A stretch of DNA of 64,000 bases, from assembly GCA_000507305.1 (NCBI GenBank), contig DF241555.1:6954-70953 (forward strand). The letters are read 5' to 3'. Position 1 is the stretch's first letter; every line of letters starts with the position of its first letter. Shown piece by piece: positions 52,645-63,210 of the stretch. The position numbers and the translations under genes were made by a program. This stretch comes from Breviolum minutum Mf 1.05b.01 (Eukaryota > Sar > Dinophyceae > Suessiales > Symbiodiniaceae). Below the pieces are notes generated by a model that saw only the letters and a list, made by a program, of their open reading frames with translations, was not told where the DNA came from and searched no databases.

Positions 52645-53094
52645 ATGCCTCGTCAAAGCAGCCGTGCTTCCACCAGCGCACCTCAGCGTGCTGCCCCTGC
52701 ACCTTCCTATGGCAGGGCAGCACCAAAGCCAGCTGCGGCCCCAGCGGCAGCACAGCAGGCTCCTCCACCCGCTGCAGCACCAGCCGCAGCACCACCGGCG
52801 GTCGCTCCTTCTGGTGGTGGCATGATGTCTGGCCTGATGGGTTCTATGATGTCTGGCATGGCTGCTGGTACCGGCATGGCTGTGGCCAATCGCGCTGTGG
52901 ATGCTGTCATGGGCCCACGTCAGACGGAGGTCGTTCATCGTCAGGAAGGTGCCCCTGCTGCACCTGCAGCAACCAGCCAGCCAGTGTGTCAATTTCAGCA
53001 GGAGCAGCTGATGCAGTGCATGAAGTCTTCCAGCGATGCGTCCGCATGCCAGTCCTACATGGATGCACTGAAGGCTTGCCAGCAGGGACAGTGA
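52645..53094 (+). CDS. CHCHD2/CHCHD10-like twin-CX9C protein, tandem copy 1
   Basis: The 149-aa protein has the CHCHD2/10 layout: a basic Ser/Ala/Pro-rich N-terminus (MPRQSSRASTSAPQRAAP), a long Ala/Pro stretch, a Gly/Met-rich hydrophobic centre (about residues 58-80, GGGMMSGLMGSMMSG) and a C-terminal CHCH domain. Its four cysteines are at 115, 125, 135 and 145, two CX9C motifs. In this family the cysteines form disulfides in the mitochondrial intermembrane space through Mia40-dependent import, and members act in cristae organisation and respiratory regulation. The ATG at 52,645 directly follows TTGACTCTTGCAGCA, a good splice acceptor. Upstream, CTTTTGTAGCTCAAG (52,585-52,599) resembles the spliced-leader 3' end. 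No intron interrupts the coding sequence. Long antisense frames here are shadows. Confidence 0.92.
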   Translation: MPRQSSRASTSAPQRAAPAPSYGRAAPKPAAAPAAAQQAPPPAAAPAAAPPAVAPSGGGMMSGLMGSMMSGMAAGTGMAVANRAVDAVMGPRQTEVVHRQEGAPAAPAATSQPVCQFQQEQLMQCMKSSSDASACQSYMDALKACQQGQ

Positions 53095-53792
53095 GGAGAC
53101 AGCATAAGTCATCCGCGCATTAGCTGTTGAAAGCGCGCTGGAGATCTTGTTGCCTCGTCGGCGGCTTGAGAGTTGCTCAGCTACTTTCGAGAGCCATGAG
53201 TTTCTAGGAAAGATTTCATGGCCTGACAAACCGCACAGAGATCGCAAGGCAGAAAGAAAGGGAAGCAGCTGACAACAGCAATAGCAATTGTATGCACTTG
53301 TCTCGTGAGAGTTTATGTAGCTTGAACGAAAGCAAACTTGAATGGACTGCCAGACAATAAGTATCTGGTAAACACCTCCCAACTGCTGTGCTTGCCAGGT
53401 GGGTCAGCGCTGCAGTCCTTGCATTGGATGTTTGATCCGGAGAGGAGCAGGCGAAAAGTCAGTGTTTGAACTCTTTGCAAGTTTGCAAGCCTTCTTTCTC
53501 GTCAGTTGGAAGTAGCTACTGGTAGTGGCTAGCAGAGAAAATCCCTGTCTTGAAGTTGATATTTTGTCAGACAGTTGTAAATGAACATGTTTGTTCAAGT
53601 GTGATGAGACTGATCTACAGTTCCATTTGCTGTAACAATATTCTATTGGGATCAATACGGGATTTGCTGAGTGAAGTTAATGTAGAGCACCAAAGCTAGA
53701 TTTTATGTTGAATTTTTTGACTCTGGTGCTCGAAGGTTCTGTTGGCTCAAGTTCGATTTGTTAAGGTGATTTTGAGAAGTCTTGTGGTGGCA

Positions 53793-54242
53793 ATGCCTCG
53801 TCAAAGCAGCCGTGCTTCCACCAGCGCACCTCAGCGTGCTGCCCCTGCACCTTCCTATGGCAGGGCAGCACCAAAGCCAGCTGCGGCCCCAGCGGCAGCA
53901 CAGCAGGCTCCTCCACCCGCTGCAGCACCAGCCGCAGCACCACCGGCAGTCGCTCCTTCTGGTGGTGGCATGATGTCTGGCCTGATGGGTTCTATGATGT
54001 CTGGCATGGCTGCTGGTACCGGCATGGCTGTGGCCAATCGCGCTGTGGATGCTGTCATGGGCCCACGTCAGACGGAGGTCGTTCATCGTCAGGAAGGTGC
54101 CCCTGCTGCACCTGCAGCAACCAGCCAGCCAGTGTGTCAATTTCAGCAGGAGCAGCTGATGCAGTGCATGAAGTCTTCCAGCGATGCGTCTGCATGCCAG
54201 TCCTACATGGATGCACTGAAGGCTTGCCAGCAGGGACAGTGA
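53793..54242 (+). CDS. CHCHD2/CHCHD10-like twin-CX9C protein, tandem copy 2
   Basis: Encodes the same 149 residues as copy 1; the two coding sequences differ at only two third-codon positions that I could find (GCG/GCA and TCC/TCT). An upstream in-frame ATG or alternative start would add 17 residues (from 53,742), but the shared protein starts at 53,793. The flank contains TTGGCTCAAG at 53,742-53,751, identical to the last ten bases of the dinoflagellate spliced leader. The 3' flank stays very similar to copy 1 for about 250 bp, so the duplicated unit covers gene and flank. The copies are arranged head to tail, as is common for well-expressed dinoflagellate genes. Confidence 0.92.
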   Translation: MPRQSSRASTSAPQRAAPAPSYGRAAPKPAAAPAAAQQAPPPAAAPAAAPPAVAPSGGGMMSGLMGSMMSGMAAGTGMAVANRAVDAVMGPRQTEVVHRQEGAPAAPAATSQPVCQFQQEQLMQCMKSSSDASACQSYMDALKACQQGQ

Positions 54243-54719
54243 GGAGACAGCATGAGTCATCCGCGTATTAGCTGTTGAAAGCGCGCTGGAGATCTTGTTG
54301 CCTCGTCGGCGGCTTGAGAGTTGCTCAGCTACTTTCGAGAGCCATGAGTTTCTAGGAAAGATTTCATGGCCTGACAAAAACCGCACAGTCATCGCAAGGC
54401 AGAAAGGAAGGGAAGCAGCTGACAACAGCAATAGCAATTGTATGCACTTGTCTCGTGAGAGTTTATGTAGCTTGAACAAAAGCAAACTTGAATGGACTGC
54501 CAGAACGACAATGAGTAATTAGCTGGTAAACTATGGAAATGATCTGGAGAATCCATTCACTGTGATATTCTATTGGGATCAATACGGGATTTGCTGAATG
54601 AAGTTAATGTAGAGCACCAAAGCTAGATTTTATGTTGAATTTTTTGACTCTGGTGCTCGAAGGTTCGGTTGGCTCAAGTTCGATTTGTTAAGGTGATTTT
54701 GAGAAGTCTTGTGGTGGCA

Positions 54720-55169
54720 ATGCCTCGTCAAAGCAGCCGTGCTTCCACCAGCGCACCTCAGCGTGCTGCCCCTGCACCTTCCTATGGCAGGGCAGCACCA
54801 AAGCCAGCTGCGGCCCCAGCGGCAGCACAGCAGGCTCCTCCACCCGCTGCAGCACCAGCCGCAGCACCACCGGCGGTCGCTCCTTCTGGTGGTGGCATGA
54901 TGTCTGGCCTGATGGGTTCTATGATGTCTGGCATGGCTGCTGGTACCGGCATGGCTGTGGCCAATCGCGCTGTGGATGCTGTCATGGGCCCACGTCAGAC
55001 GGAGGTCGTTCATCGTCAGGAAGGTGCCCCTGCTGCACCTGCAGCAACCAGCCAGCCAGTGTGTCAATTTCAGCAGGAGCAGCTGATGCAGTGCATGAAG
55101 TCTTCCAGCGATGCGTCTGCATGCCAGTCCTACATGGATGCACTGAAGGCTTGCCAGCAGGGACAGTGA
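54720..55169 (+). CDS. CHCHD2/CHCHD10-like twin-CX9C protein, tandem copy 3
   Basis: Same predicted protein as copies 1 and 2. Its 5' flank from about 54,563 is nearly identical to that of copy 2 and includes TTGGCTCAAG at 54,669-54,678. Start-to-start distance to copy 2 is 927 bp, against 1,148 bp between copies 1 and 2; the difference is sequence present only between copies 1 and 2. Similarity of the 3' flank to the other copies ends abruptly near 55,347, which marks the end of the array. Confidence 0.92.
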   Translation: MPRQSSRASTSAPQRAAPAPSYGRAAPKPAAAPAAAQQAPPPAAAPAAAPPAVAPSGGGMMSGLMGSMMSGMAAGTGMAVANRAVDAVMGPRQTEVVHRQEGAPAAPAATSQPVCQFQQEQLMQCMKSSSDASACQSYMDALKACQQGQ

Positions 55170-55349
55170 GGAGACAGCATGAGTCATCCGCGCATTAGCT
55201 GTTGAAAGCGCGCTGGAGATCTTGTTGCCTCGTCGGCGGCTTGAGAGTTGCTCAGCTACTTTCGAAAGCCATGAGTTTCTAGGAAAGATTTCATGGCCTG
55301 ACAAAAACCGCACAGTCATCGCAAGGCAGAAAGGAAGGGAAGCAGCTCC

Positions 55350-55859
55350 ATTTAGTGTTGAGGAAACTTGTGAAGCTTGACGTGGTCTACAGCAAACCTG
55401 CAACAAATATGGAAGAATGGATGTAACAAGAGTGTAACAAGTATGCAGTATGCTGTCCAAGCATTACATATATGCGGTTGATAACCATTTGAAACCAGTG
55501 CCCACTTGGAATAGTTGTACATGACTACCATTGTTGGCACTTATGCATCAACTGCGGTGGCCAGGTGCATGCATCTGAAGCTTTGGCATTCCAAACTGGA
55601 AGGGAAGGCGAGGATGAAGGACTGAGATGACCAGCGCTCAACGGCTCAACATTCCATTTCGCCTCCGATTATTCAGCACTGGAGTGTAAGCATCTTGCAA
55701 AAGCACTGACTCAAAGCACACAAATTTCCTTTGGAACAGAGTTTTGAAGGATTCAGACAGATTCAGGCAAGGTGATCTGGGGAATTAGGTTCGTCGTTGT
55801 AAATTACATTGCTCCAGTCGGCATCGTCCTTATGGTCATCGTCATCGTCGTTGTCGTCG

Positions 55860-55898
<39 letters not shown>

Positions 55899-57180
55899 AT
55901 ATCAATATCATCACTGTTATCCTGGTTGTCGTCATGCTCAGGAGCAGAAGCACTATGAAAGATGGTGATGACTTTTCCCAGTCACTTTTTTGTTTGGATG
56001 CCTTTTTTGGTGCTTACTGTAGAATCTAGCCAATCTGGTATGGCTTCCTGTTGTAAGCCCGCAAGTTGCCAGGGAAAAATGCCTTCATCAGTACTGAAAT
56101 GTCTCAGCAATCAACAACTATGTCAGTTGCAGCTTTATTTGATTCAAACTGGGATTCAGAATATATCAAACAGACATCCAAAGCGGTGGTGCAGAAAAGC
56201 CACTCTGTCGGTCGAAAGAAAGTGTTGTTGCTTCTACCAATTTGGACGCTTTGAGACCAACAAGGCCATGTTTCATTGCACAGTAAGGGCAGAATTGCAT
56301 TCGAGGAAGTCACGTGAAAATTGATGCCTGCCGCAGGAATCCCGCCTAGCGAACTCTCACGCTTTACAATTTGCATGTCACTTTCAACAAACAACACATG
56401 TCATTGTGGGACTGCCTAGTAGCACAAAAAATGTATGGTGTATGATGTTTGTATATATGTTTGTATGTATATTTGCAAAAATCCTCCAGTCCATCCACAC
56501 ACAAAACATATAGGTGGAGCAGTCTTCAATCCAACCATTGGATGCAATGCATTGAGTGTTTTTAATTAGTTGAGCAATTTCTCATTGATTTGCACAAGAG
56601 TAACTCACAGGTTTCCTGCAAGCAAGGTAGGAGGCGCTGAAACGTTGAGCTGAATGCTTGTGCAGAACTGAGACTTGTTTTATCGTCGCAGTGAAAAGGC
56701 TGAGATGAGATTGTCAATCAAATATGAGCAGCCTCTAAAACTGTAGTTGAATGGTCAGCTTACTAGATGCGAAAAGGGGATTTATATTTGGGATTTACTA
56801 ACAACCCTGGTCATCGAATCAGCCATATGAATCATATGAACCTATTTGCCATCAGGTTTTTGATGTCAGGCTCTTTGATGTAAATGAATTTCTGAGGCAC
56901 TGAGCCCATGGTGCTTTGTGACAGGCATGACTTTTTTTGGAGGGCTGAGTTGATGGTGTGGATAAGTTGAGGGGGTTGGTGCTATTATTCAATTTGGAGG
57001 GGGGGTTGATGAGTTGACTATGATTCGATGATCGATTTTTTTCATCTCAGAAAACTTTGAGTTCTTTGAGGGTGTTTGTTGGGGCTGCCATCCCATGCAA
57101 CACAGTGGGCTGAATGAGGTGCTTATTCGGCTTGACCCTCTTTATTGCCTGAGGCCTAGCGTATCATGAATGCTTGTATA
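55350..57180. other. No gene recognised; CAT repeat inside
   Basis: A CAT/CGT trinucleotide run lies at about 55,838-55,922 and explains an Ile/Val-rich frame there. Short frames at 55,960-56,320 show no motif. The rest is AT-rich without support for exons. Confidence 0.4.
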
Positions 57181-57183
57181 CGA

Positions 57184-57446
57184 ATCCCTCACGTTGTCCT
57201 GCACAACACTTGGCTAAGGTTGCAAGAGCCCGTGGTGTGACGGTGTCTCAAGGGCTACTCCCCGAATCCTTCACAGCTTCTGCATTGGATCAGGCCAAGC
57301 AGAACAGAAATTTTCACCAAAAGTTTGAGGCAGTTGACCACAACATCAATAGACTTTCGACCTGTCAAGGAGTTTCAACCATCCCAAATAGCACAATGCT
57401 TCGAATTGACATGGTACTTGGATACACTGCATCTGGAGATTTTTGA
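57184..57446 (+). CDS. Possible exon(s) of an unknown protein
   Basis: A frame open to a TGA at 57,446 reads LAKVARARGVTVSQGLLPES, then SALDQAKQNRNFHQKFEAVD, with protein-like composition. It may be a terminal exon. No family recognised and its start is unknown. Confidence 0.3.
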
Positions 57447-57653
57447 AAGGCTCAGTTTGGCCTTTTGGATGCGAAGGCTGTGGATCTGACGGGATGTTTG
57501 GTAGCTGGAAACTTCCAACGGCTTTCAAATTTGACAGGCTGAGTTCTCCTTGGCTAATCCATTGTCATTGCGAGGGTCGAAGGCTTGAAGACTATGGTTG
57601 AAGAATAAGGGAGATGCACTGGACATGAGGACAAGGACTAAACGTGTAACACC

Positions 57654-57825
57654 TCTTTGCCTTCTTTGGATAGGTAGACCTTTATGCCTTCTTCGGACAT
57701 AGTAGGCGAAAACCCAATATTCACCGCAATGTCTTCTTTGGACATAGTGGGGAAGTAACCTGTTTGTGCTTTCTTCGAAACAGTACGGTGAACCTCTATG
57801 CCTTCTTCGGGCATAGTAGGCTAGA
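57654..57825. repeat. Degenerate short repeats with hairpin potential
   Basis: Five degenerate copies of a motif like TATGCCTTCTTCGGACATAG, at about 57,656, 57,683, 57,729, 57,767 and 57,797. The best copy has complementary ends (TATGCC and GGCATA) around TTCTTCG, so each could form a small hairpin. Spacing is irregular. Confidence 0.75.
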
Positions 57826-57829
57826 GCCC

Positions 57830-58974
57830 TTGATATCCCGTATTTTTTTGTTTGTCTTTTCTCTGTTTCCTACATCCTAGTGTTAGTCCCTACTTTTCGG
57901 TTTCCTTTTCTCTGTCCATATTTCAGTATTTCCTAATACTCCGCGTTCCGGCTGTGTACTCTCACACCCAGGAACTGTTAGGAGGTATGTTTTGAGCTCT
58001 TGTCACTGGCCTCTTCGTTGGCCAATCACCAGTGATAAGAGGATTGGCCCCTGCTTTTCCATTGTGTTTGATTTTGCATATTTGGTTCAAGTTGTCATGT
58101 TTTTAGATATGTAGACTTGCGACAGTTTGTAATACTGTCTCCACACACATACCCATGTGCTTTCAACTTCGCAACACACAGGCTACTACCATCTTGTCCG
58201 AGATCAACTCTGATGCTGATGTGCAGGACTGTGACAAAAGTAGACAATAGTCATTCCCAAAAAAGGATTTCAATCGGATCTCAGTAAAACTGTTTCAGAA
58301 AAAAAGTCCTTCTTTGCGGCAAGTTTGAGGGAGATATTGAAGAGGGCTTTTGGGGAAGCACCTCGGTTTCCTTATGATTTGTTGCCACCCTTTTTCCTTG
58401 GTGTTTCTTACTGACAACTCCAATTCTGTAATCTTCATGCACGGATGATTCTTTTTGAGCCCCATCTCCTTCAAGTTTATTTGAACCCTTTCTGCAAGGG
58501 TCTCCAAATTTTCTGGAAAATGATTCCTTGGCGCAGGATATGAGGTCCCCTTTCAGGGTGCTTAGGCATCAGGCACAACTGGAGCTTGCACAGGTGCCAT
58601 TGAGCAGGGCTGGAAACTGTAGTCATCCATCACATCACATCATTTTCTAGTGATTGAGATGACAGGCAACTGCTGATGAAGCGGCTGCTGAAGCAGTTGC
58701 TGCAGAAGAGTTGGGATTCTCAGATTTCAGAAAATTCAGTGAGAGTGCGGTTGATAGAGTCTATAACCAAATGTGTGGCATGCATAAAACCGAAACGATA
58801 AAAGCAAGACATGCTGGCCTTCTCAGGTCCACTGGAGAGAGATGATTAGATTGAAACTGTAGTGCTACAGTGCCACAAGTAGTCAGGACATGTCACGCTT
58901 CAAGCATAGTAATTCACCGTGATCTCTAAGCCCTCAAGTCAAAAACAGTTGTGACCTGCGGACCTGCGAAAGTC
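57830..58974 (+). other. Spacer upstream of the dehydrogenase, one exon-like block
   Basis: Mostly featureless. At about 58,668-58,738 a frame reads TADEAAAEAVAAEELGFSDF, Ala/Glu-rich and possibly an exon of another gene. CCCTCAAG at 58,931-58,938, about 36 bp before the dehydrogenase ATG, weakly resembles the spliced-leader end. Confidence 0.3.
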
Positions 58975-60399
58975 ATGCAGGGCGAAGTAAGTGCAGATGC
59001 TGTGGGATATATTTTGGATCCTCAACGTGTTCCAGCAGAACTGGAACCTTTCAAGGATCGACTCAGTGAGAATTTTTTTGAAGTTCGCAAACGCATTATC
59101 AGTTTCATCAAGGAAGACATCCTTCCAGCAATGCCTGTTTGTGCTAGTCAATACAGGGAAGAAGTTCGGAAAGTAAAGGATCGAAAGCCAGCTTCTCCAC
59201 ATGAGGATCTCTCTTTTACCACTCACGCAGTGTGGGCCGCATCACCGCCAATTTTTGATGAACTCAGACAGAAGGCAAAGGCACGAGGCTTATACAATTT
59301 CTTTTTGCCAGAGGTGGGCAAGCTAAGTGTTTTGGAATATGCTCCCATATGCGAAATTCTTGGGGCATTTGGATTGTGTAATGTTGCAATGAACTGCACT
59401 GCACCTGACACTGGAAACATGGAGGTTTTGGAAAAGTTTGGTACCGAAGAGCAGAAGCAGCGCTGGCTGGTCCCGCTGCTGGAGGGCAAAATCCGTTCTG
59501 CTTATGCGATGACCGAGCCTGGAGTGGCAAGCAGTGATGCCACCAACATCAGTGCCACCATCACAAGGGATGGAGATGAGTATGTGATTAATGGCCATAA
59601 ATGGTACATCAGTGGTGCTTGTCGTCCTGAGTGCAAAGTCTTTATTTTTCTGGGAAGGACTGGAACATCTGATGAGAAGCATAAGCAACATTCCATGATT
59701 TTGGTTCCTCGTGATGCAGAAGGTGTACACATCATCCGACCCCTTGCCGTGTTTGGTCATATCCATGATCATGCTGAGATTCTCTTTGAAAATGTACGTG
59801 TTCCTGTAAGTAACATGCTCCTAGGAGAAGGTCGTGGCTTTGAAATTGCTCAAGGTCGCTTGGGTCCAGGTCGCATCCATCACTGTATGCGAACCATTGG
59901 TACAGCCGAACAAGCTTTGGATGCCATTCTCCACCGTGTCCATCAACGCGTCGCCTTCGGGAAGCTCTTGGCAGATCAAGCAACCATCCGTCAAACGATT
60001 GCAGAAGCGCGGATGGACATCACCAAATCACGGCTTCTATGTTACCTGGCTGCTGTACAGGCAGATGATCATGGTTTTAAAGCAGCCAAAAGTTTCATTG
60101 CAATGACCAAAGTGGATGCACCAAGAATTTGTCAAAAGATCATTGATGAAGCAATTCAAATCCATGGTGCACATGGAGTGAGCCAGGATTCACACCTCAC
60201 TGATTTATATCATCATGTTCGACATGTGCGTTTGGCTGATGGACCAGACATTGTCCATCTTAATACCATTGCCAAAGAGGAGCTTAAGCGAATGTCTTCT
60301 GTGATGGGTATATCAGTCAGTGGCAAAAACCAAAATGTGGAGAAGTTCGGCAAATTTGACCATCTTGTGAAAGTGTCAAAGGTCCGCGCACGGCTCTGA
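58975..60399 (+). CDS. ACAD10/ACAD11-type acyl-CoA dehydrogenase, intronless, PTS1 C-terminus
   Basis: A 474-aa flavoenzyme that would oxidise acyl-CoA to trans-2-enoyl-CoA, the first step of beta-oxidation. Visible features: N-terminal helical domain; FAD/acyl-binding motif AMTEPGVASSD near residues 177-190; the middle beta domain (DEYVINGHKWYISGACRPE); the family-specific RLGPGRIHHCMR near 296; and QIHGAHGVSQDSHL near 395. The catalytic-base region reads LADGPD, Asp-containing where MCAD has a Glu, as in ACAD10/11. The size fits the stand-alone dehydrogenase domain without the kinase-like domain of animal ACAD10/11. The last three residues ARL form a peroxisomal PTS1 signal. The ATG at 58,975 is the first in the frame; a GTG at 58,951 is unlikely to be used. 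The lack of introns contrasts with the neighbours and suggests a reinserted cDNA or a late acquisition. Confidence 0.93.
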   Translation: MQGEVSADAVGYILDPQRVPAELEPFKDRLSENFFEVRKRIISFIKEDILPAMPVCASQYREEVRKVKDRKPASPHEDLSFTTHAVWAASPPIFDELRQKAKARGLYNFFLPEVGKLSVLEYAPICEILGAFGLCNVAMNCTAPDTGNMEVLEKFGTEEQKQRWLVPLLEGKIRSAYAMTEPGVASSDATNISATITRDGDEYVINGHKWYISGACRPECKVFIFLGRTGTSDEKHKQHSMILVPRDAEGVHIIRPLAVFGHIHDHAEILFENVRVPVSNMLLGEGRGFEIAQGRLGPGRIHHCMRTIGTAEQALDAILHRVHQRVAFGKLLADQATIRQTIAEARMDITKSRLLCYLAAVQADDHGFKAAKSFIAMTKVDAPRICQKIIDEAIQIHGAHGVSQDSHLTDLYHHVRHVRLADGPDIVHLNTIAKEELKRMSSVMGISVSGKNQNVEKFGKFDHLVKVSKVRARL

Positions 60400-61446
60400 G
60401 AAAGGGACTTCTGCAGCCCGCCAGCGTGATGAAGTCTCTCAGTGTTTGGCATGGTACAAAGCGACCAAATGTGCCTGAAGTTGATTTGGTTTAGCAGAAA
60501 ACCATAGAAAACCAAAAAGTGCCGGTTCTTGTGGATGATACGAGTGCACTATCTTTGGAGAGTTCTGGAGAGGTTCCGGGCAGAGTTCAGGGAGGTTCCA
60601 GGAAAGTAAGCTTTGGCGGGTTGTGGAGAAACTGCATCAGCTTCTGAATTCTGAGTAGGTTGCAAGAAGGTTTTGAGGAGAGGAAGGTTTCAGATAAAGT
60701 TGTAGCAGATTCTTCATATTATATACAGTACATATTTCGGCATAAGGTCGGATATAGCAGAACTGGATAGAACTGGGCCCAGTGAATTGAATTTTGTTTC
60801 CAAGATATTGCTCTCACGGGTAGCCATGTATCACCTGAGCTCAAAATCAACTGCAGGCTTCGCAAAGCTGATGAAGCCTCCAATCGTGCAAAGGCATTGT
60901 CCAATGCTCTTACCAAGGGCCAGGCAGCATCCGAAGATTTGAAGCCACTGGTTTGTTATCAAGATCAAGGTCAACAGTTTTCCAAAAAGTCTTCCCTATT
61001 GTGATGAGATGCATCGAAAAGTACTGGAAAGGTGGAAGAGCTTATGGAGATCTTGAAGGTGCAGATGTGATGGTTTGAATGCAGTTACATTTTTAGGAAC
61101 ATGATATCAACCATAATATGAACAGTATTTGCGATGTTGCTCAAATGCTGGTTGCACTCAGTTTGCTGTTGGCTAAGTGCTGCTCAACTCGCTTTTTGCA
61201 ATTTTGTTTGTGGGAAGGTGCCATTCTCACCTCCCAAAGACATTGTTCCTAGTGATTCCAAGGCAGGATCTACATCTTGAAACCTTGGGATATGACGAAA
61301 GTCATGGAATTCCATGAAACTTGGGCCAGGCCATTGTACTGACGGAGACTGGGGTGCTTGAAGCACCAGAGGATGCAGTGTACACCTTACTTTAGTTTCT
61401 ATTTTGGGCTTGAAAGGTAGAATTTGCAATGCGGCATTTGGAGTGG

Positions 61447-61478
<32 letters not shown>

Positions 61479-61533
61479 GTGATGGTGATGGTGATAGTGA
61501 TGATGATGATGATGATGATGGTGATGGTGATGG

Positions 61534-61586
<53 letters not shown>

Positions 61587-62540
61587 GTGGTGATGATGAC
61601 GATGACGATGATGATGACGGTGGATCCTGAAAGAGGATGCTCAAGCACATGGAGACTTTGCAACGTCGTTTGCAGAGCAGAAACAGACATGTAGTGTAGT
61701 GCAGGAAGGGATTGGCATTAAAATGATTGATGGACCTTTCATTATATTTCCATATGTGTGTCTCCGACAAGGATGAAATCCCCGCATCATCCAAACTGGT
61801 CTAAATTTGAATACAAAGCGTGCTACTACCATGCAGTTCGGGTTGCATACTGCTTGTGCTTGGCACAAGCATCCGCCGCTCAGGGCAACAACACAGATGC
61901 CAATGCAAGGACTCAATGATCATAAGATTTCGGATCTTTTGCAAACGCCTCCTTTCATATGGTTAACCACATGGTTACACGTGAAACAAAAACCGCGTTC
62001 CGTCCACAGATGCGGCTGCGAAGGACCTGCGATCCAACTGTTGGCCTTCCGTGCAAAGCGCAGAGAGTCCGGATGCCTTGATGGGTCGCAGGGCTTCCAG
62101 AAAATCCATGAAAATCCATGAAAATCCCCAGTTTGGCAAAAGAAAAAAGAAACAAATTTAGTTTTTCCCAATTTTTTGATTGGAGTGTTCCTATTATGTG
62201 ACACACATTGATTGGTTGTGAAAAAAATGGCAAAAAGTGATTTGCCTTGAACATTTCACGAATTTCTTGACCAAGTTCAAGCACCTGCATGGTATGGCTC
62301 AAGCATCGGCTTGTCCTTTTTATTAACGTAATCATTCGGTACTATTACCTTCTGGAGTTGAGGATGGGTTTGACAGCCAAGGCGTGTGAGATAAAGGGTG
62401 CCATAGGAAAAGTGTGAAGTCTCCAGATAGATTTGTGGGAATCTTTGTTCCATCCATTATGGCATTGAACTTCTAGTGTGCAGCCCAAATACATGCTTCC
62501 ACTTTAGCAGAGTTTGCGTTTCAATTCGGTGTGATGCGGT
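60400..62540 (+). other. Spacer with one exon-like block and a GAT repeat
   Basis: At about 60,857-60,951, after CTGCAG, a frame reads LRKADEASNRAKALSNALTK, then GQAASEDLKPL. It is helical, probably a real exon of an unidentified gene. No other gene is supported before 62,540 apart from the trinucleotide tract listed separately. Confidence 0.35.
61447..61620. repeat. GAT/GGT trinucleotide microsatellite
   Basis: About 175 bp of GATGAT units with interspersed GGTGAT and GACGAT. It generates Asp-, Met- or Ser-rich frames on both strands that are not genes. Confidence 0.95.
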
Positions 62541-62543
62541 CTG

Positions 62544-62810
62544 ATGCAGGTAATCCTTCTTGCGCTGACTTTCCTTCCCGCTTGTTGCTCCAACACCACG
62601 CAAAGCCTGCGAAGCGTGAAGGTGCTCACAAATCGAACTGCAGAGAGTCTTCCTGGGTCTATCATCAGTATCATATCAATCCTTCTCATTTTTCCCTTTT
62701 TTCAGGTTCTGGATGGCAATCAGACCAACAGCACAAGCACTGACGCGGTCCTTCTGAATCCTTTGAATGTACCGCAACTTGTTCAGGCTGCGATTGTGGC
62801 TTTGGCTTAA
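62544..62810 (+). CDS. Small secreted or membrane-like protein, unknown (88 aa or spliced)
   Basis: An ATG-to-TAA frame starts MQVILLALTFLPACCSNTT, a good signal-peptide shape with cysteines after the hydrophobic core. It ends TDAVLLNPLNVPQLVQAAIV then ALA. The middle (about 62,650-62,705) is hydrophobic and pyrimidine-rich and ends in TTTTTTCAG. It may be a 59-bp intron, although the phases of that reading do not fit neatly. I recognise no family. Confidence 0.4.
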   Translation: MQVILLALTFLPACCSNTTQSLRSVKVLTNRTAESLPGSIISIISILLIFPFFQVLDGNQTNSTSTDAVLLNPLNVPQLVQAAIVALA

Positions 62811-63205
62811 AAGATGACTCTGCGAATGGTTATTTTCACATTGAAGAACAAAACATGAGGGCAAAAAATCAGATATAGAAAAGACATTCCAACTCATCTC
62901 TGCACATCACCAGAAAAGATCTTTCATCAAACAAGGATTCAATAGGGATGTCTTAAAAGATCTCTAGGCTCGAAAGTATTTGATGTTGCTTACTGTTTGA
63001 TTTGATGCTGTTTGCAAGTCAGTTCAGGCGACGTTTCAGGTGTGCACAAACCTGTTTTGATATTTCAGGTGCCTGGCCGAGTGAACACGATCGTGATTAA
63101 ATGGCCCTCCGCAGGTGGCTGAGAATCTAACTTGGTAAGCGGTTTGTGTGAAAGCATTTCAACCAGTTTGAACAAGATTCATGAAACCATTTAACCCATT
63201 TAACG
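62811..63205. other. No feature recognised
   Basis: About 400 bp without a supported exon. It probably is the spacer or 5' part of the PLAC8-type gene that follows. Confidence 0.3.
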
Positions 63206-63210
63206 GAAAC

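Larger units (their letters stand above)
52585..55347 (+). repeat. Tandem array of three CHCHD gene units
   Basis: Three head-to-tail units, each with a coding sequence and a conserved 3' flank (shared words include GAGATCTTGTTGCCTCGTCG and AGCCATGAGTTTCTAGGAAA). Units 2 and 3 also share about 155 bp of 5' flank beginning TATTCTATTGGGATCAATAC. Unit 1 shares only a short stretch upstream. Confidence 0.93.

Noticed and set aside
52468..55460. Antisense frames of 248-304 codons over each CHCHD gene
   Set aside because: Shadows of GC-rich coding sequence on the + strand; the + strand frame has a clear CHCH domain and silent-site pattern.
57654..57825. Possible CRISPR array
   Set aside because: Repeats are degenerate, spacing is irregular, no cas genes, and the genome is eukaryotic.
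61399..61794. Asp-, Met-, Ser- and Ile-rich frames over the GAT repeat
   Set aside because: All frames are open because of the trinucleotide repeat.
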